DNA from: Candidatus Obscuribacterales bacterium
GTDB lineage: Bacteria; Cyanobacteriota; Vampirovibrionia; Obscuribacterales; Obscuribacteraceae
Assembly: GCA_019747875.1 (NCBI GenBank)
Contig: JAIEQI010000169.1
Coordinates: 1 to 37,107, forward strand
Length of the DNA: 37,107 nucleotides
Direction of reading: 5' to 3'
A program made the translations under genes and the position numbers. Positions 8,691 through 17,289 of this stretch are shown here, piece by piece (the first letter of the stretch is position 1; each line of letters starts with the position of its first letter). The notes under the pieces are model-generated. The model was not told the DNA's origin. It searched no databases and saw nothing but the letters and a program-made list of their open reading frames with translations.

Positions 8691-9929
8691 ATGCCTTACA
8701 AAAGAGTCGACTTTTTCAACAAGCTGACAATTGCTGCAACCCTCGCCTTAGTTTCTCTCGTTAATTGCTCGCCTGCGTCTTTGGCGGCATTCATGCATTC
8801 GACTGGTGCGCCACTGGCAGCCAATCGGCAAATGACATCTGACGGCTCGGACCCCACCAATCCTTTTTCCTATCCATTTCTGGCGAATATCACAAAAGCC
8901 ATGGCAAAGAACGGCGTGCCATCAGGTTTCTTCCTCGGTGGTGGCGATCCCAAAAACTCATTAGGCGTAGGAATTGATTTGCGCACGCTGCTTTTGTTTG
9001 AAGCGGGTGTTTTGAAGAATCCGGTCAAGCTTTTCCTCCCTAAGCGTCGATCTTCTGAGGATGTGTTACCGGCGCTTTCTATGCCTTCCATGCCGGAATC
9101 AAGCGGAGAAATGCCATCACTTAGCAGGCGCTTGAGTAATCCGGAAGAATCACAAAATACCAAAGAGCCGGCAGCACCGCCTGTAGTGGCGCACCCGGCT
9201 CCTTCTGTGAGTTTGGATCTCACCAAATTTCGGACGCCTGTGTCTTCTCGCTCCGATGGTGGCGAATCGGGAGACTCTTCTAATCGTCTTCTTGCCCAAG
9301 GTCCGCTTGGTGTTCCTCTCTCCCCGTCGCTGTCGAACGCAGTTTCAGGCGCCAATAAATTTAGATTCTGGACTGTTTATTCTGGTGTGCGTATTCCCGA
9401 GGCGAAACTTCCTGGATTTGAACCCTCTGACTATGAAGGTTCTTTCGTAATGACCTCTCCAGGAGCTATTAAGCTTATTGAAGGGCGTACATTCCATTTG
9501 AAATCCGGCAAGATTCTCGGTTCGAGTCTCGATAAAGCGATCGCTGTTGAAACGCCGCTAGTTTCTGTTTCGATTCCTGCTGGAGCAAGCGCAATAGTCG
9601 AAATGGTGAAACCTGGACTCACCGTGATTCGTGCGTTAGAGACACGCGATAATTCAAATGTGCAAGTGAAGCTAACAAAAACAAGCAAGCCCGAAGAGCA
9701 CACGTTGAAATCAGGCGAAGACCTTCTTGTTGCCGATCATACAGTTACTGCAACCGATCGAACGGTAGCTGGAATAGCAGCCGGTGGCGAAGGCTCTGAT
9801 CTTTGGACTAAGGGGAAGTTCAGTCCAGCAACATTCATAGATAAGGACGCATTTCTCAAGGCTGATTCACCCGATCAGAATCCGGAACAGCGATCCGCAA
9901 TCAGTTCATTGCGCAAACGTTTGAAATAA
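8691..9929 (+). CDS. Exported FecR-like protein
   Basis: The protein has 412 residues. Residues 1-33 form a signal peptide (basic MPYKRVDFFNK, hydrophobic LTIAATLALVSLV, small residues near ASLAA), so it is probably exported. Residues about 110-220 are a Ser/Pro-rich linker. Residues about 235-370 are beta-rich and contain LKSGKILGSS, AVETPLVSVSIPAGASAIVE and LKSGEDLLVAD, a pattern like FecR-type domains, where a peptide such as VxTPxxxVxVxxG recurs. No sigma factor or transmembrane anchor is nearby, so a FecR signalling role is not supported. I start at the ATG at 8691 because AGGGA lies five bases upstream; a TTG at 8670 would only add residues before the signal peptide. The gene converges on the GlcF-like gene with a 35-base gap. 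Confidence 0.8.
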   Translation: MPYKRVDFFNKLTIAATLALVSLVNCSPASLAAFMHSTGAPLAANRQMTSDGSDPTNPFSYPFLANITKAMAKNGVPSGFFLGGGDPKNSLGVGIDLRTLLLFEAGVLKNPVKLFLPKRRSSEDVLPALSMPSMPESSGEMPSLSRRLSNPEESQNTKEPAAPPVVAHPAPSVSLDLTKFRTPVSSRSDGGESGDSSNRLLAQGPLGVPLSPSLSNAVSGANKFRFWTVYSGVRIPEAKLPGFEPSDYEGSFVMTSPGAIKLIEGRTFHLKSGKILGSSLDKAIAVETPLVSVSIPAGASAIVEMVKPGLTVIRALETRDNSNVQVKLTKTSKPEEHTLKSGEDLLVADHTVTATDRTVAGIAAGGEGSDLWTKGKFSPATFIDKDAFLKADSPDQNPEQRSAISSLRKRLK

Positions 9930-9964
9930 CAAGCTGCGTTTTTCATTTTCGTGCCGCAGCGGAT

Positions 9965-11395
9965 TTACTTAGCGCCACCGAATGATTCGTCTAGAAGTTC
10001 GACCAGGTGATATACCTCGGTGTCCATTTTTTCGTTTGCTATGCCTGCCTTCAGTTGAAGTAGGCAACCGGGATTCGTGCTCACCACTGCTTGCGCTTTT
10101 GTATCCTTGAGGTAGTTCATTTTGCGATCCAATACCTTCAAACTCATTTCGGTGTGCAAGAGATTGTAGATACCAGCGCTTCCGCAGCAATGTTCTTGCT
10201 CTTCTAGCGGGATCAGCTTCAATCCTGGAATTATACGCAGCAATTCAACCGGTGCATCTTTTACCTTTTGGACGTGAGACAAATGGCAAGCCGCGTGATA
10301 GGCGACACTCTTATTGATCGGTGACGGAGCAGAGGAGAACTGTCCTTTACTCAGAGACTCGGTAATATCTTTGATGCGTGCGGAAAAATCATGTGCACGT
10401 TTTGACCACTCGGGATCTTTTTCCAGCAACTCGCCATACTCCTTCAACATGGCTCCGCAACCGGCTGAGGTGACAACGATGTCACCCTGGGTTTGCTCGA
10501 ATAGTTCGATGTTTTGTTTTGCCAGCTTTCGGGCGATCTCAATTTCACCGGCATGTGCAGCCAGAGCACCACAGCATGTTTGCTCCGGTACTTTGGCTAT
10601 CTTTCGCTGCTTTGTCAGTAAACGAATGGCGGCATGGTTCACATGGTTATAAAAAATATCCATGACGCAGCCGGCAAATACTTGCACTTCACCAGTCTTC
10701 TCGCCGGACTGCCATGACTGGGTCGGGAGTGGCTTGAACTTTGGAACTTCTGGGAGGAAGGACTCCCATTCTTGAAGTCGCTTCTTCCATTTCTTTGGAA
10801 TTGGCAGCGACGGCAGCAGCTTGCTAAGCTTGCTTTGTTGATACATGCGCAGCATCTTTCCAAGAAAACGCAGCCGTGGATAGTCTGGCAAGATTTTGTC
10901 GAATGCAAACGCCATCAGTTTGCGCGCGCGTTTATCCTTAAAGCCTTGTAGATGTGGCCGAGCTTGTCCCAAAAGCTTCTCGTATTGAACGCCTGAGGGG
11001 CATGCGGTTTGGCAGCCCATGCAGCCGAGGCAGCTTTCCAAATGCTCCGCCATTCGCGGTTCCATTGGCTGCCCTTCTTGCCACATCTTCAGAATGTAGA
11101 TTCGTCCGCGCGGTGATTCAGTTTCCCTTCCCGTAGCCAAGTAGGTTGGGCACGCTGGCAGGCACAGCCCGCAGTGTATGCAGGCTTCCAAAAGTTTGGG
11201 ATCAAGAACGGATGCTCCGGACGGGCAATTGAGTGCACTAGATGTGGTGCCAGGTAGCTTGTTTGCTGCCTCCGCGTTCCCCAGATTCAGTTGTGCGCTT
11301 GCATCGATTGACGTATTGATAGGCGCCGGACCAGTGCCCGGATTCGCTGAATTCGGAAGATTCGTCGAGTTCGACTGGTTGTTCAATTCGACCAT
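9965..11395 (-). CDS. glcF: Fe-S oxidoreductase, GlcF-type (two 4Fe-4S, two CCG domains)
   Basis: The 476-residue protein has the layout of the glycolate oxidase iron-sulfur subunit. Two 4Fe-4S motifs (CIHCGLCLPACP at about 92-103, CLGCMGCQTACP at about 147-158) are followed by two cysteine-rich CCG domains (ending CCGALAAHAGE and CCGSAGIYNLLH). In GlcDEF this subunit accepts electrons from the flavoprotein and delivers them to the membrane quinone pool. No glcD or glcE is adjacent, so the partner is unknown, and a related lactate or glycerol-3-phosphate role is possible. Residues 1-65 are an unusual Asn/Ser/Pro-rich extension ahead of the first cluster. The start has AGGA seven bases upstream and lies 10 bases after the tatC stop, which suggests cotranscription. 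Confidence 0.88.
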   Translation of the reverse strand: MVELNNQSNSTNLPNSANPGTGPAPINTSIDASAQLNLGNAEAANKLPGTTSSALNCPSGASVLDPKLLEACIHCGLCLPACPTYLATGRETESPRGRIYILKMWQEGQPMEPRMAEHLESCLGCMGCQTACPSGVQYEKLLGQARPHLQGFKDKRARKLMAFAFDKILPDYPRLRFLGKMLRMYQQSKLSKLLPSLPIPKKWKKRLQEWESFLPEVPKFKPLPTQSWQSGEKTGEVQVFAGCVMDIFYNHVNHAAIRLLTKQRKIAKVPEQTCCGALAAHAGEIEIARKLAKQNIELFEQTQGDIVVTSAGCGAMLKEYGELLEKDPEWSKRAHDFSARIKDITESLSKGQFSSAPSPINKSVAYHAACHLSHVQKVKDAPVELLRIIPGLKLIPLEEQEHCCGSAGIYNLLHTEMSLKVLDRKMNYLKDTKAQAVVSTNPGCLLQLKAGIANEKMDTEVYHLVELLDESFGGAK

Positions 11396-11405
11396 TCCAT
11401 AGTCC

Positions 11406-12479
11406 TCATCGTCCGAATATCTTCAATAAACCAATGGTGAAAAAATAAAGTCCGAGCAACGCGGCCCACACAATCACCATGGAAATAAATGTAGGGTCTG
11501 GCGTAATAATTGCTGCCGCAACGGATGAGCCGACAACTGCATAGCGCCAAACCGCCATCAATTGTTTTGAATTGACTATTCCTGCTAGCGAGAGTGCAAA
11601 GAGAACAATTGGAAGTTGGAAACAAATTCCCATGTAAAAGAGCATTGTCGTCACAAGAGAAATGTAAAAGTCCAGACGCTGCTGAACCGGAGAGATACCG
11701 ACACCGAACGACGTGAAGAAGCCCAGCATTGGCGGCAGTACAAGGAAGTAGCAAAATGCTGCCCCCGCCACAAAAAGTAGCGGACCGCCTAACACAATCG
11801 GTGCAATCAATTTCCTCTCATTGCGGCGCAACCCTGGTGCGACGAATGCACTAATTTCGAATAGAATGTATGGTGCCACCAAAACTAGTGCGGCATAGAA
11901 TGCAACTTTGCAATAAACAAGCAGAGGTTCTTCTATAGAAAGTGCCTGGAAAGTCATCTTTCCTGCGGGCTTTTCTAGAAACTGTATGATTTCCTTACCG
12001 AAGGAAAAGGTAACTGCCATTGCGACAACGAACACTATCAGTGTGCGAATTAGTCTGTTTCGCAACTCGTCCAGGTGGTCGACAACGGACATCACTTTTC
12101 CGTCACCGTCTTCAGCTTCAGCCGCTGAAGGATCCACATAGACAGAAGCCGGATCGCCTTCCCTCCTCGTGCTTCTGATCTCAGTATTGTCTGCTTCCAT
12201 GCTGTCTGCCGCAGAAATAACTGAGGCTATCGGCAAATCATTGAGAGCTGTGGCCGCCGACTCGTACTTCATATCTTGCGGGTGACCCTCGATTGCCAGT
12301 TGCTCGCCAAAATCAATCGTACTGGACTGTGCAGACCCTTGTGTGTCTACCGGCGTTGATTTGCTTGGTGTTTCCTGGTCTTGCCCCGACACTTGATTCG
12401 CCCTTGACCTGCGGTCCCCTGTCCAGATTTGCTGTTCGATCCCGGGAGCGCCGGCATCTTGCCAGCTTCGATCTCTCAA
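11406..12479 (-). CDS. tatC: Sec-independent translocase TatC with a long N-terminal extension
   Basis: TatC is the receptor core of the twin-arginine translocase, which exports folded proteins. The conserved domain starts near residue 129 with MSVVDHLDELRNRLIRTL. The region FEISAFVAPGLRRNERK is typical of TatC, and about six hydrophobic helices follow to the C-terminus. Ahead of it lie about 129 extra residues that are polar, acidic and low in hydrophobics; family members normally start at or just before the conserved motif. The first residues (SWQDAGAPGIEQ) are the translation of a palindromic repeat. The open frame begins at a TTG six bases after the methylase stop, with little ribosome-site support. 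In-frame ATGs at 12272, 12200 and 12092 are alternatives, and 12092 would give a standard-size TatC. No tatA or tatB is in the window. Confidence 0.9.
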   Translation of the reverse strand: MRDRSWQDAGAPGIEQQIWTGDRRSRANQVSGQDQETPSKSTPVDTQGSAQSSTIDFGEQLAIEGHPQDMKYESAATALNDLPIASVISAADSMEADNTEIRSTRREGDPASVYVDPSAAEAEDGDGKVMSVVDHLDELRNRLIRTLIVFVVAMAVTFSFGKEIIQFLEKPAGKMTFQALSIEEPLLVYCKVAFYAALVLVAPYILFEISAFVAPGLRRNERKLIAPIVLGGPLLFVAGAAFCYFLVLPPMLGFFTSFGVGISPVQQRLDFYISLVTTMLFYMGICFQLPIVLFALSLAGIVNSKQLMAVWRYAVVGSSVAAAIITPDPTFISMVIVWAALLGLYFFTIGLLKIFGR

Positions 12480-12484
12480 GCAAC
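12434..12484 (-). repeat. GCCGGC palindromic element in the tatC 5' region
   Basis: On the minus strand the core reads GGCAAGATGCCGGCGCTCCC, preceded by TTGCTTGAG and followed by GATCGAACAG. It matches the copies at 18763 and 34079. It sits exactly at the methylase/tatC junction and is translated as SWQDAGAPGIEQ if TatC starts at the TTG. Confidence 0.85.
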
Positions 12485-13285
12485 TTAGCTCTTAGAAAGC
12501 CTTTGCCTGTACGTTTCAAATAGAATGATACCGCCACTTATGGCAACATTGAGAGATTCGCTCTTCGGATTCATCGGGATGCGAATCTTTTCATCGGCAG
12601 CGCCCAACAGCTCTGCCGAAACCCCCTGTCCTTCATTGCCGAGAACCAACGCTACCTTCTCCGACAGGTCGCACTCGAAGTACGACTTACTTGATTTTGC
12701 TTCGCAAACGACCAAGCGATATCCGATTGATTTGAGCAAACTAATCAAATCGTCGGCGACTATATCCGATATCATCGGCATATCGAAAAGGGCACCAGCT
12801 GCTGCCCTTACAGTTTTGGGATTGTAGGCGTCAACGCAGCCGCGCATTAGAATGACACCGCCCAGCTCGGCAGCAAGTGCACTGCGAAACAGTGTACCGA
12901 GATTCCCAGGATCTTGAATTGCGTCTGCTACAAGTACAACCTGCGGAGTCCATTTTGCAATATCGCCAGCGTTCTCCTTGGGAATCGGCGCCACAGCCAG
13001 GACACCACAGGAGCTAGTTGTCGTCATCAAATCAGCAAAAATCTTGTCTTCGACAACCGTTATCTGATCGATATCCAGCTCGGTCAACTCTTCAATGCCA
13101 CTTTCCAAATAAGTGGCACTGGCAACAATGGCTTGCAAATTGAGGTCGCGCTTGCAAGCCTCTTGCAAGCAGTGGCTTCCCTCCATCAAGAAGAGATTTT
13201 GTTTCTCTCTGTTGGAGCGCTTATGGAGTGAACGAATCAATTTCAGTGTTGCGTTTGATTCGCTGGTGACGCTGTTTATCTTCAT
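12485..13285 (-). CDS. SpoU/TrmH-family rRNA 2'-O-methyltransferase
   Basis: A 266-residue enzyme expected to transfer a methyl group from S-adenosylmethionine to a ribose in rRNA. It has an N-terminal substrate-binding part (residues 1-100, with FLMEGSHCLQEA) and a SPOUT trefoil-knot domain. The three SpoU motifs are VADAIQDPGNLGTLFRSA (motif 1), LVLGNEGQGVS (motif 2) and IRIPMNPKSESLNVAISGG (motif 3). It is closest to the RlmB/TsnR-like group, but the target base cannot be told from sequence. The ATG lies five bases after the T-tract of the rplT terminator, with no Shine-Dalgarno site. Expression therefore needs read-through or a leaderless start. tatC follows with a 5-base gap. Confidence 0.93.
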   Translation of the reverse strand: MKINSVTSESNATLKLIRSLHKRSNREKQNLFLMEGSHCLQEACKRDLNLQAIVASATYLESGIEELTELDIDQITVVEDKIFADLMTTTSSCGVLAVAPIPKENAGDIAKWTPQVVLVADAIQDPGNLGTLFRSALAAELGGVILMRGCVDAYNPKTVRAAAGALFDMPMISDIVADDLISLLKSIGYRLVVCEAKSSKSYFECDLSEKVALVLGNEGQGVSAELLGAADEKIRIPMNPKSESLNVAISGGIILFETYRQRLSKS

Positions 13286-13288
13286 CGT

Positions 13289-13328
13289 ATAAAAAAGAAC
13301 GGAGGCATCATAAAAATGACGCCTCCGT
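13289..13328 (-). terminator. Rho-independent terminator after rplT
   Basis: On the minus strand an 8-bp stem, ACGGAGGC and GCCTCCGT, is followed by TCTTTTTT. It lies just after the rplT stop and directly before the SpoU methylase start codon. Confidence 0.85.
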
Positions 13329-13347
13329 GACTATAAGTCCTGATCTC

Positions 13348-13713
13348 TTACTTGGCGGCTGCGGCGAGTTTATCCTTAGCCAGCTTGAGCAAGCCATCGA
13401 AGGCGGCTGGATCTTTGATCGCAAGTTCTGAAAGCGATTTGCGATTCAAAAGAACATCGGCCTTCTTCATGCCGTTCATGAAAGAGCTGTAGGTCATGCC
13501 GTTAGCTCTGCATGCTGCATTGATACGAGCGATCCACAGTCTGCGAAAATCTCTTTTACGCTTACGGCGATCGCGGTACATGTTGCGCCAGGATTGAATT
13601 ACAGCCTGGTTAGCAGCGATGAATAGTGTTGATTTTGAGCCACGGAATCCTTTAGCGAACTTCAGGATTTTGCGGTGGCGATTTTTGAGAACGTTACCGC
13701 GTTTGACGCGCAT
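13348..13713 (-). CDS. rplT: 50S ribosomal protein L20
   Basis: 121 residues, the usual L20 length. The basic N-terminus MRVKRGNVLKNRHRKILK, the segment GFRGSKSTLFIAANQAV and the C-terminal MTYSSFMNGMKKADVLLNRKSLS are diagnostic. L20 binds 23S rRNA early in large-subunit assembly and in many bacteria represses its own operon by binding the leader mRNA. It lies 115 bases after rpmI on the same strand and is followed by a strong terminator. An AAGGAGAGA ribosome site precedes the ATG. Confidence 0.98.
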   Translation of the reverse strand: MRVKRGNVLKNRHRKILKFAKGFRGSKSTLFIAANQAVIQSWRNMYRDRRKRKRDFRRLWIARINAACRANGMTYSSFMNGMKKADVLLNRKSLSELAIKDPAAFDGLLKLAKDKLAAAAK

Positions 13714-13828
13714 CTTTTTCTCTCCTTCTTACGGGTTTATAAACAAGCTTTTCACCTCAGTGCAGATCGCCATCGGGGAGGAGTGCCCTTAGACTAGCGC
13801 ACTGGAGACGGCTAAGCCGCCTCAGTGA

Positions 13829-14038
13829 TTAGCGAAGATATTTTTGATAAGGGAACATCTCCAGTACCGCTTTTTCCATTGCTGGGGAAACGGCAGCCCA
13901 ACCACGGAGGTTGCGCTTGACGTTAGCGGATTTCCATTCATTCAAGTGCCGTCTACCTGCTTGCTTGTGCAAGACCTTACCTGTAGCAGTGATCTTGAAG
14001 CGGCGGGCTGCGGCTTTGTTGGTCTTCATCTTAGGCAT
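13829..14038 (-). CDS. rpmI: 50S ribosomal protein L35
   Basis: 69 residues with the L35 signature MPKMKTNKAAARRFKITATGK and a basic C-terminal half (HLNEWKSANVKRNLRG). It is a small component of the large ribosomal subunit. The start has GGAG about eight bases upstream. The canonical order infC-rpmI-rplT is interrupted: infC lies 2.6 kb upstream with two other genes between. The long untranslated leader carries several stem-loops. Confidence 0.97.
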   Translation of the reverse strand: MPKMKTNKAAARRFKITATGKVLHKQAGRRHLNEWKSANVKRNLRGWAAVSPAMEKAVLEMFPYQKYLR

Positions 14039-14463
14039 AAGACAACTCCACGAAAAAACCGAACTGGCAGAAGCCAGACGCCATACCCAATAGCTGGGTT
14101 CAGCGAACTTCTCATGATAGCACCCTCCGGGGGAGGCTGGGCCCCGCTTTTGGGCTCTTTGGAAGCGGTGCGGGTCCTCGAATCGTACTGCCAGCGGAGC
14201 TTTGCCGGGATTGAGCGTGCTGGAGGGCGTTGCCGGAAGCTTTTCAAAAATTTTATTTTGTAATCGTCACATAGACCCTAATTGGCGCCATAGGGTTGAC
14301 GTCAAACATCTTTGACCATGACAACTTCTTGGTGAAAAATTGCGTGCGCCCAAAAGCCTTACTGTACCTTACTAAGAAGGTTCGCTGAAAGTGTTGTCGC
14401 CTTTGAACGATGTAAAAGATCTTTGACGTAAAGCTGGGCCGGGCAAATGCCTAGACCGGCTAC
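14039..14463 (-). promoter_or_regulatory. Gene-free leader region upstream of rpmI-rplT
   Basis: No gene is visible in these 425 bases. On the minus strand, just before the rpmI ribosome site, the stem CTGGC-TTCT-GCCAG is followed by TTCGG and six T's, which resembles an attenuator. Further upstream at 14275-14305 are the imperfect palindrome ACCCTAATTGGCGCCATAGG (completed by GT) and the perfect 10-bp palindrome TTGACGTCAA, which look like operators. rpmI-rplT leaders are known targets of L20 autoregulation, but I cannot identify the L20-binding structure here. Confidence 0.4.
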
Positions 14464-15384
14464 TTAACTGCACATACTTTCAATGATGAATCTACATCGA
14501 GAGCTGTCTTCATCATAGTTCTGTTCAAGCGCCCAAAGCCAATACTGTATTGCTCGTATCACGACCCATTTCTTGGCTCTGCCGGCGTTCATTTCAGCGG
14601 AGCTGACGATCAATTGAAAGCGCTCCTGTAGTTCTTCATTCGTTGTGTTTGGAGCCAGCCGGTTCAAGAGCAGTGAGAACGCTCCGTACTCAATATCACC
14701 TCGCACCACTTTGGGGTCGATGACCAGCCACGGCTCGCGCTCCGAGCGGAGTACATTTTCGTAGTGCAGGTCTTCGTTAATCAGTAAGTCACCGATATCA
14801 GGTTGCAGTTCTTTCGCAAAATCTATCGAGCGCTGAACGTAGTGCTTCGGCACAACTTGTCTTGTTGATTCCCACCGTTTGAATGCCTTGCTTACATGAT
14901 CGATTGCTTCGTTTTTGAGAGAGCTGATTTCTGGCGGTGCACTAATTGCGAGGCGCCTCAGAAGTTTGGCAGCAATGGTTATCGCCGTTTTGATCTCAAC
15001 CAGTCCCAGATGCTTTGAGGAGTTTAGTCGTTCCAGAAGCAGTGCACCTTCGGCAGGCTCTGCATCGATCAATTTCACTGCGCCGTTTCCGTTCCACAAT
15101 TTCAGTGCTAGAGCTTCGTCTTTCGTTTCGTCATCTACCCATGTAATCTTCAGCGCGTACTTTGTCTGATTTTGTAGGACTGGAAAAACGATCCCAATGT
15201 ACCCATGCATTGGTGCTCCATCTACTGTTAGATCCCATTTCTCCAGATACTCACTGATCTTTGCCGGCAACAAATCCAGCCAATCTTGTCCAGCGGCGCC
15301 TCTTTCAATTCGCACGCCTTCAGCGAATGCAGGTGGTATCACAAGGTTAGATCTGTCTCTGGCCTTTTTACGCACTTTGTCCAT
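14464..15384 (-). CDS. Aminoglycoside/streptomycin phosphotransferase-like kinase
   Basis: A 306-residue protein of the APH(6)/streptomycin 6-kinase type, with a eukaryotic-kinase-like fold. The N-lobe contains YALKITWVDDETKDEALALK, with the probable ATP-binding lysine in ALKI. The C-lobe has NEDLHYENVLRSEREPWLVI followed by DPK, matching the family's HGDLHxxN catalytic loop and its metal-binding DPK. In the catalytic loop the usual HGD is NED, keeping the Asp but losing the His. Substrate is unknown; many chromosomal members are not resistance determinants. No strong ribosome site precedes the ATG. It sits between infC and rpmI, an unusual place. Confidence 0.85.
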   Translation of the reverse strand: MDKVRKKARDRSNLVIPPAFAEGVRIERGAAGQDWLDLLPAKISEYLEKWDLTVDGAPMHGYIGIVFPVLQNQTKYALKITWVDDETKDEALALKLWNGNGAVKLIDAEPAEGALLLERLNSSKHLGLVEIKTAITIAAKLLRRLAISAPPEISSLKNEAIDHVSKAFKRWESTRQVVPKHYVQRSIDFAKELQPDIGDLLINEDLHYENVLRSEREPWLVIDPKVVRGDIEYGAFSLLLNRLAPNTTNEELQERFQLIVSSAEMNAGRAKKWVVIRAIQYWLWALEQNYDEDSSRCRFIIESMCS

Positions 15385-15510
15385 TCAAATCAATCAGTGC
15401 CCGTTTGTGCATAACTGCACAGTCACTTTCCGTTCTTCTCGGCAGTTTTGCACCGTTATTTTTACCGAAAAGCCTCATATACTCAAGACTGGTCGGATGG
15501 GGAAAACACT

Positions 15511-16584
15511 ATGCCTGAGAATCGCGAACTCAAAGAAAGCGAGAAAGATCTAGACGCTTCCAATAAGGAGGACGTAGAAACTCCGCTAACTAGAATTTTG
15601 GATGAATTTCTGAAGGACAGAACAAACGGCACTGTCGCCAATGCGAAGGATACGCTGCTTAAGCCTAAGGATGAGAACGATAGGCTTAACGACCAGATCA
15701 ACCCAAACTATAAGCGTTACGATGGGCGTGAGGCACTGCGACGAATTGAGAACCCGGCAAGAATTCCGGTGCAGATAACGTTGGATGAGAATCAGCGCCC
15801 AGTTTCTTACAGTAATGAGAAGCGTGAAATCAACATCAAATACACTCCTGATGGGGACATCGAGAAAGTCTCAGTGAATGCGAAGGAAAAGTCTTCATCG
15901 CCATACTGGTCAGAAGCTGAGATAGTGAGTTTTGAGAAAAACGAAAGTGGTTCGATGATTGGCAAGATGCAGTTGAGGGATGGTCGCCTGGCCCATTCTA
16001 GAGGTCCGCTGACAGACTTTAACGTTGAACCAAATGGTGCTATTTCCTACTTCGATAATTTCTTTCGGCATAAAGTCCAAATTAACATGGACAACTCGGT
16101 AACCTCATATGGTAGAGAGAATCGCAACTGGCAGAATGATCCCCAACCCGAAACATTTGAGACATATAGAAGAGACGGCACAAAGCAACTACGAATCTTT
16201 TCTCTGGATGGTGCCAAGCTAACGATTGAAGGCGTGCCAGCAACTATTTATCAAGATTCAGATCGCGTAGTGGGATTCAGTGGAATCGCTCCTAATGCCG
16301 CGCTTTTGCAAACTAAGGATGGCGGCAAAATTGTATTCCTTCCGAATAAAGATGGAACATACATGCGAGCGGCATTCGATCCAAAGGGCAATTTGAGCAC
16401 GGACGTAATGTTCAACAAACCGTTGCCCCGTTTCATTGATGAGATAAGTTCGTCTAAGAACCTCGGCGTTAAATGGTCGAATTTCGACAAAGGCGGAGTT
16501 CGTTTCACAATAACAGGAACGCCGTATTCGTTCATGGATAACGTAGACTACTATCTCGATTACAAACGAGATAAGGGACGCTAA
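15511..16584 (+). CDS. Unrecognised hydrophilic protein with beta-hairpin-like repeats
   Basis: I do not recognise this 357-residue protein. The first 75 residues are highly charged and probably disordered. The rest alternates short hydrophobic strands with DG or NG turns (for example INIKYTPDGDIEKVSVN, MQLRDGRLAHSRG, FSLDGAKLTIEG), somewhat like YD/RHS-type beta repeats but without a clear period. There is no signal peptide or membrane segment. The ATG at 15511 has GGGGA seven bases upstream; an in-frame TTG at 15448 would add 21 residues and is less likely. It is on the opposite strand to infC and rpmI and separates these normally adjacent genes. Confidence 0.75.
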   Translation: MPENRELKESEKDLDASNKEDVETPLTRILDEFLKDRTNGTVANAKDTLLKPKDENDRLNDQINPNYKRYDGREALRRIENPARIPVQITLDENQRPVSYSNEKREINIKYTPDGDIEKVSVNAKEKSSSPYWSEAEIVSFEKNESGSMIGKMQLRDGRLAHSRGPLTDFNVEPNGAISYFDNFFRHKVQINMDNSVTSYGRENRNWQNDPQPETFETYRRDGTKQLRIFSLDGAKLTIEGVPATIYQDSDRVVGFSGIAPNAALLQTKDGGKIVFLPNKDGTYMRAAFDPKGNLSTDVMFNKPLPRFIDEISSSKNLGVKWSNFDKGGVRFTITGTPYSFMDNVDYYLDYKRDKGR

Positions 16585-16657
16585 TAGATTAGGTCCTTGC
16601 ACAGATAGTGAGCAATAACATCGCCCACCTTGACTGCGAACGGTTCCGTTGAGTGTT

Positions 16658-17173
16658 TTACTGACGAGTGCGTTGTGGGTTCGGAGCGAGGATCATGATC
16701 ACGCTCTTTCCTTCTAACTTCGCTTCACGATCCATGATCGCAAGTTCTTCTAATTCTTTCCAAAACTTTGCCATCAGGCTGAGAGCCAGATCTTTGTGCT
16801 GAACTTCACGTCCGCGCAACATGATCAACACTTTGACCTTGTCGCCGTCGGTTAGAAATTCTTTGGCGTGACGGAGCTTCGTTTGATAATCGTGCTCCTC
16901 AATTTTGTAGCGCATCTTAATTTCTTTGACATCGACAATGTGATGCTTCTTCTTTGCTTCACGGGCGCGCTTTTCTTGCTCAAACTTGTAACGACCGTAG
17001 TCCATAATCCTGGCTACGGGCGGGCTGGCATCTGGTTGTACTAAGAATAAATCGTAACCTCGCTCGCGCGCTATACCTAAGGCCTCGCGAGTATTCAGGA
17101 TTCCAAGTTGGTTACCTTCCTCGTCGATCAATCTGACTTCGCGGTCTCTGATTCTTTCATTGAGCAAAGGCAT
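16658..17173 (-). CDS. infC: Translation initiation factor IF-3
   Basis: IF3 binds the 30S subunit, prevents premature 50S joining and checks start-codon selection. The N-domain (NERIRDREVRLIDEEGNQLG, PPVARIMDYGRYKFEQEK) and the C-domain (EIKMRYKIEEHDYQTKLRHA, LRGREVQHKDLA, MILAPNPQ) are complete. The linker KRAREAKKKHHIVDVKEIKM is very cyanobacteria-like. I place the start at the ATG at 17173, giving 171 residues with AAGG about ten bases upstream. The frame stays open upstream through a Gly/Ala/Pro-rich stretch, with a TTG at 17254. Reading farther would enter the tRNA gene, so a start beyond 17290 is excluded. infC lies about 117 bases downstream of tRNA-Leu and may share its transcript. 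Confidence 0.95.
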   Translation of the reverse strand: MPLLNERIRDREVRLIDEEGNQLGILNTREALGIARERGYDLFLVQPDASPPVARIMDYGRYKFEQEKRAREAKKKHHIVDVKEIKMRYKIEEHDYQTKLRHAKEFLTDGDKVKVLIMLRGREVQHKDLALSLMAKFWKELEELAIMDREAKLEGKSVIMILAPNPQRTRQ

Positions 17174-17289
17174 TTCACGCCGACCTTCTCCGGCCTTCTG
17201 TGCTCCTGCTGCTCCGCCCTGCCCGGGCGCTCCTCCTGGTCCTTGTGTCGTCAAGCTATTTTCGATTTCACTCCATATTGCTAAAAACC

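Noticed and set aside
9431..9703. Minus-strand frames inside the FecR-like gene
   Set aside because: They have no ribosome site or recognisable protein and lie wholly opposite a better-supported gene.
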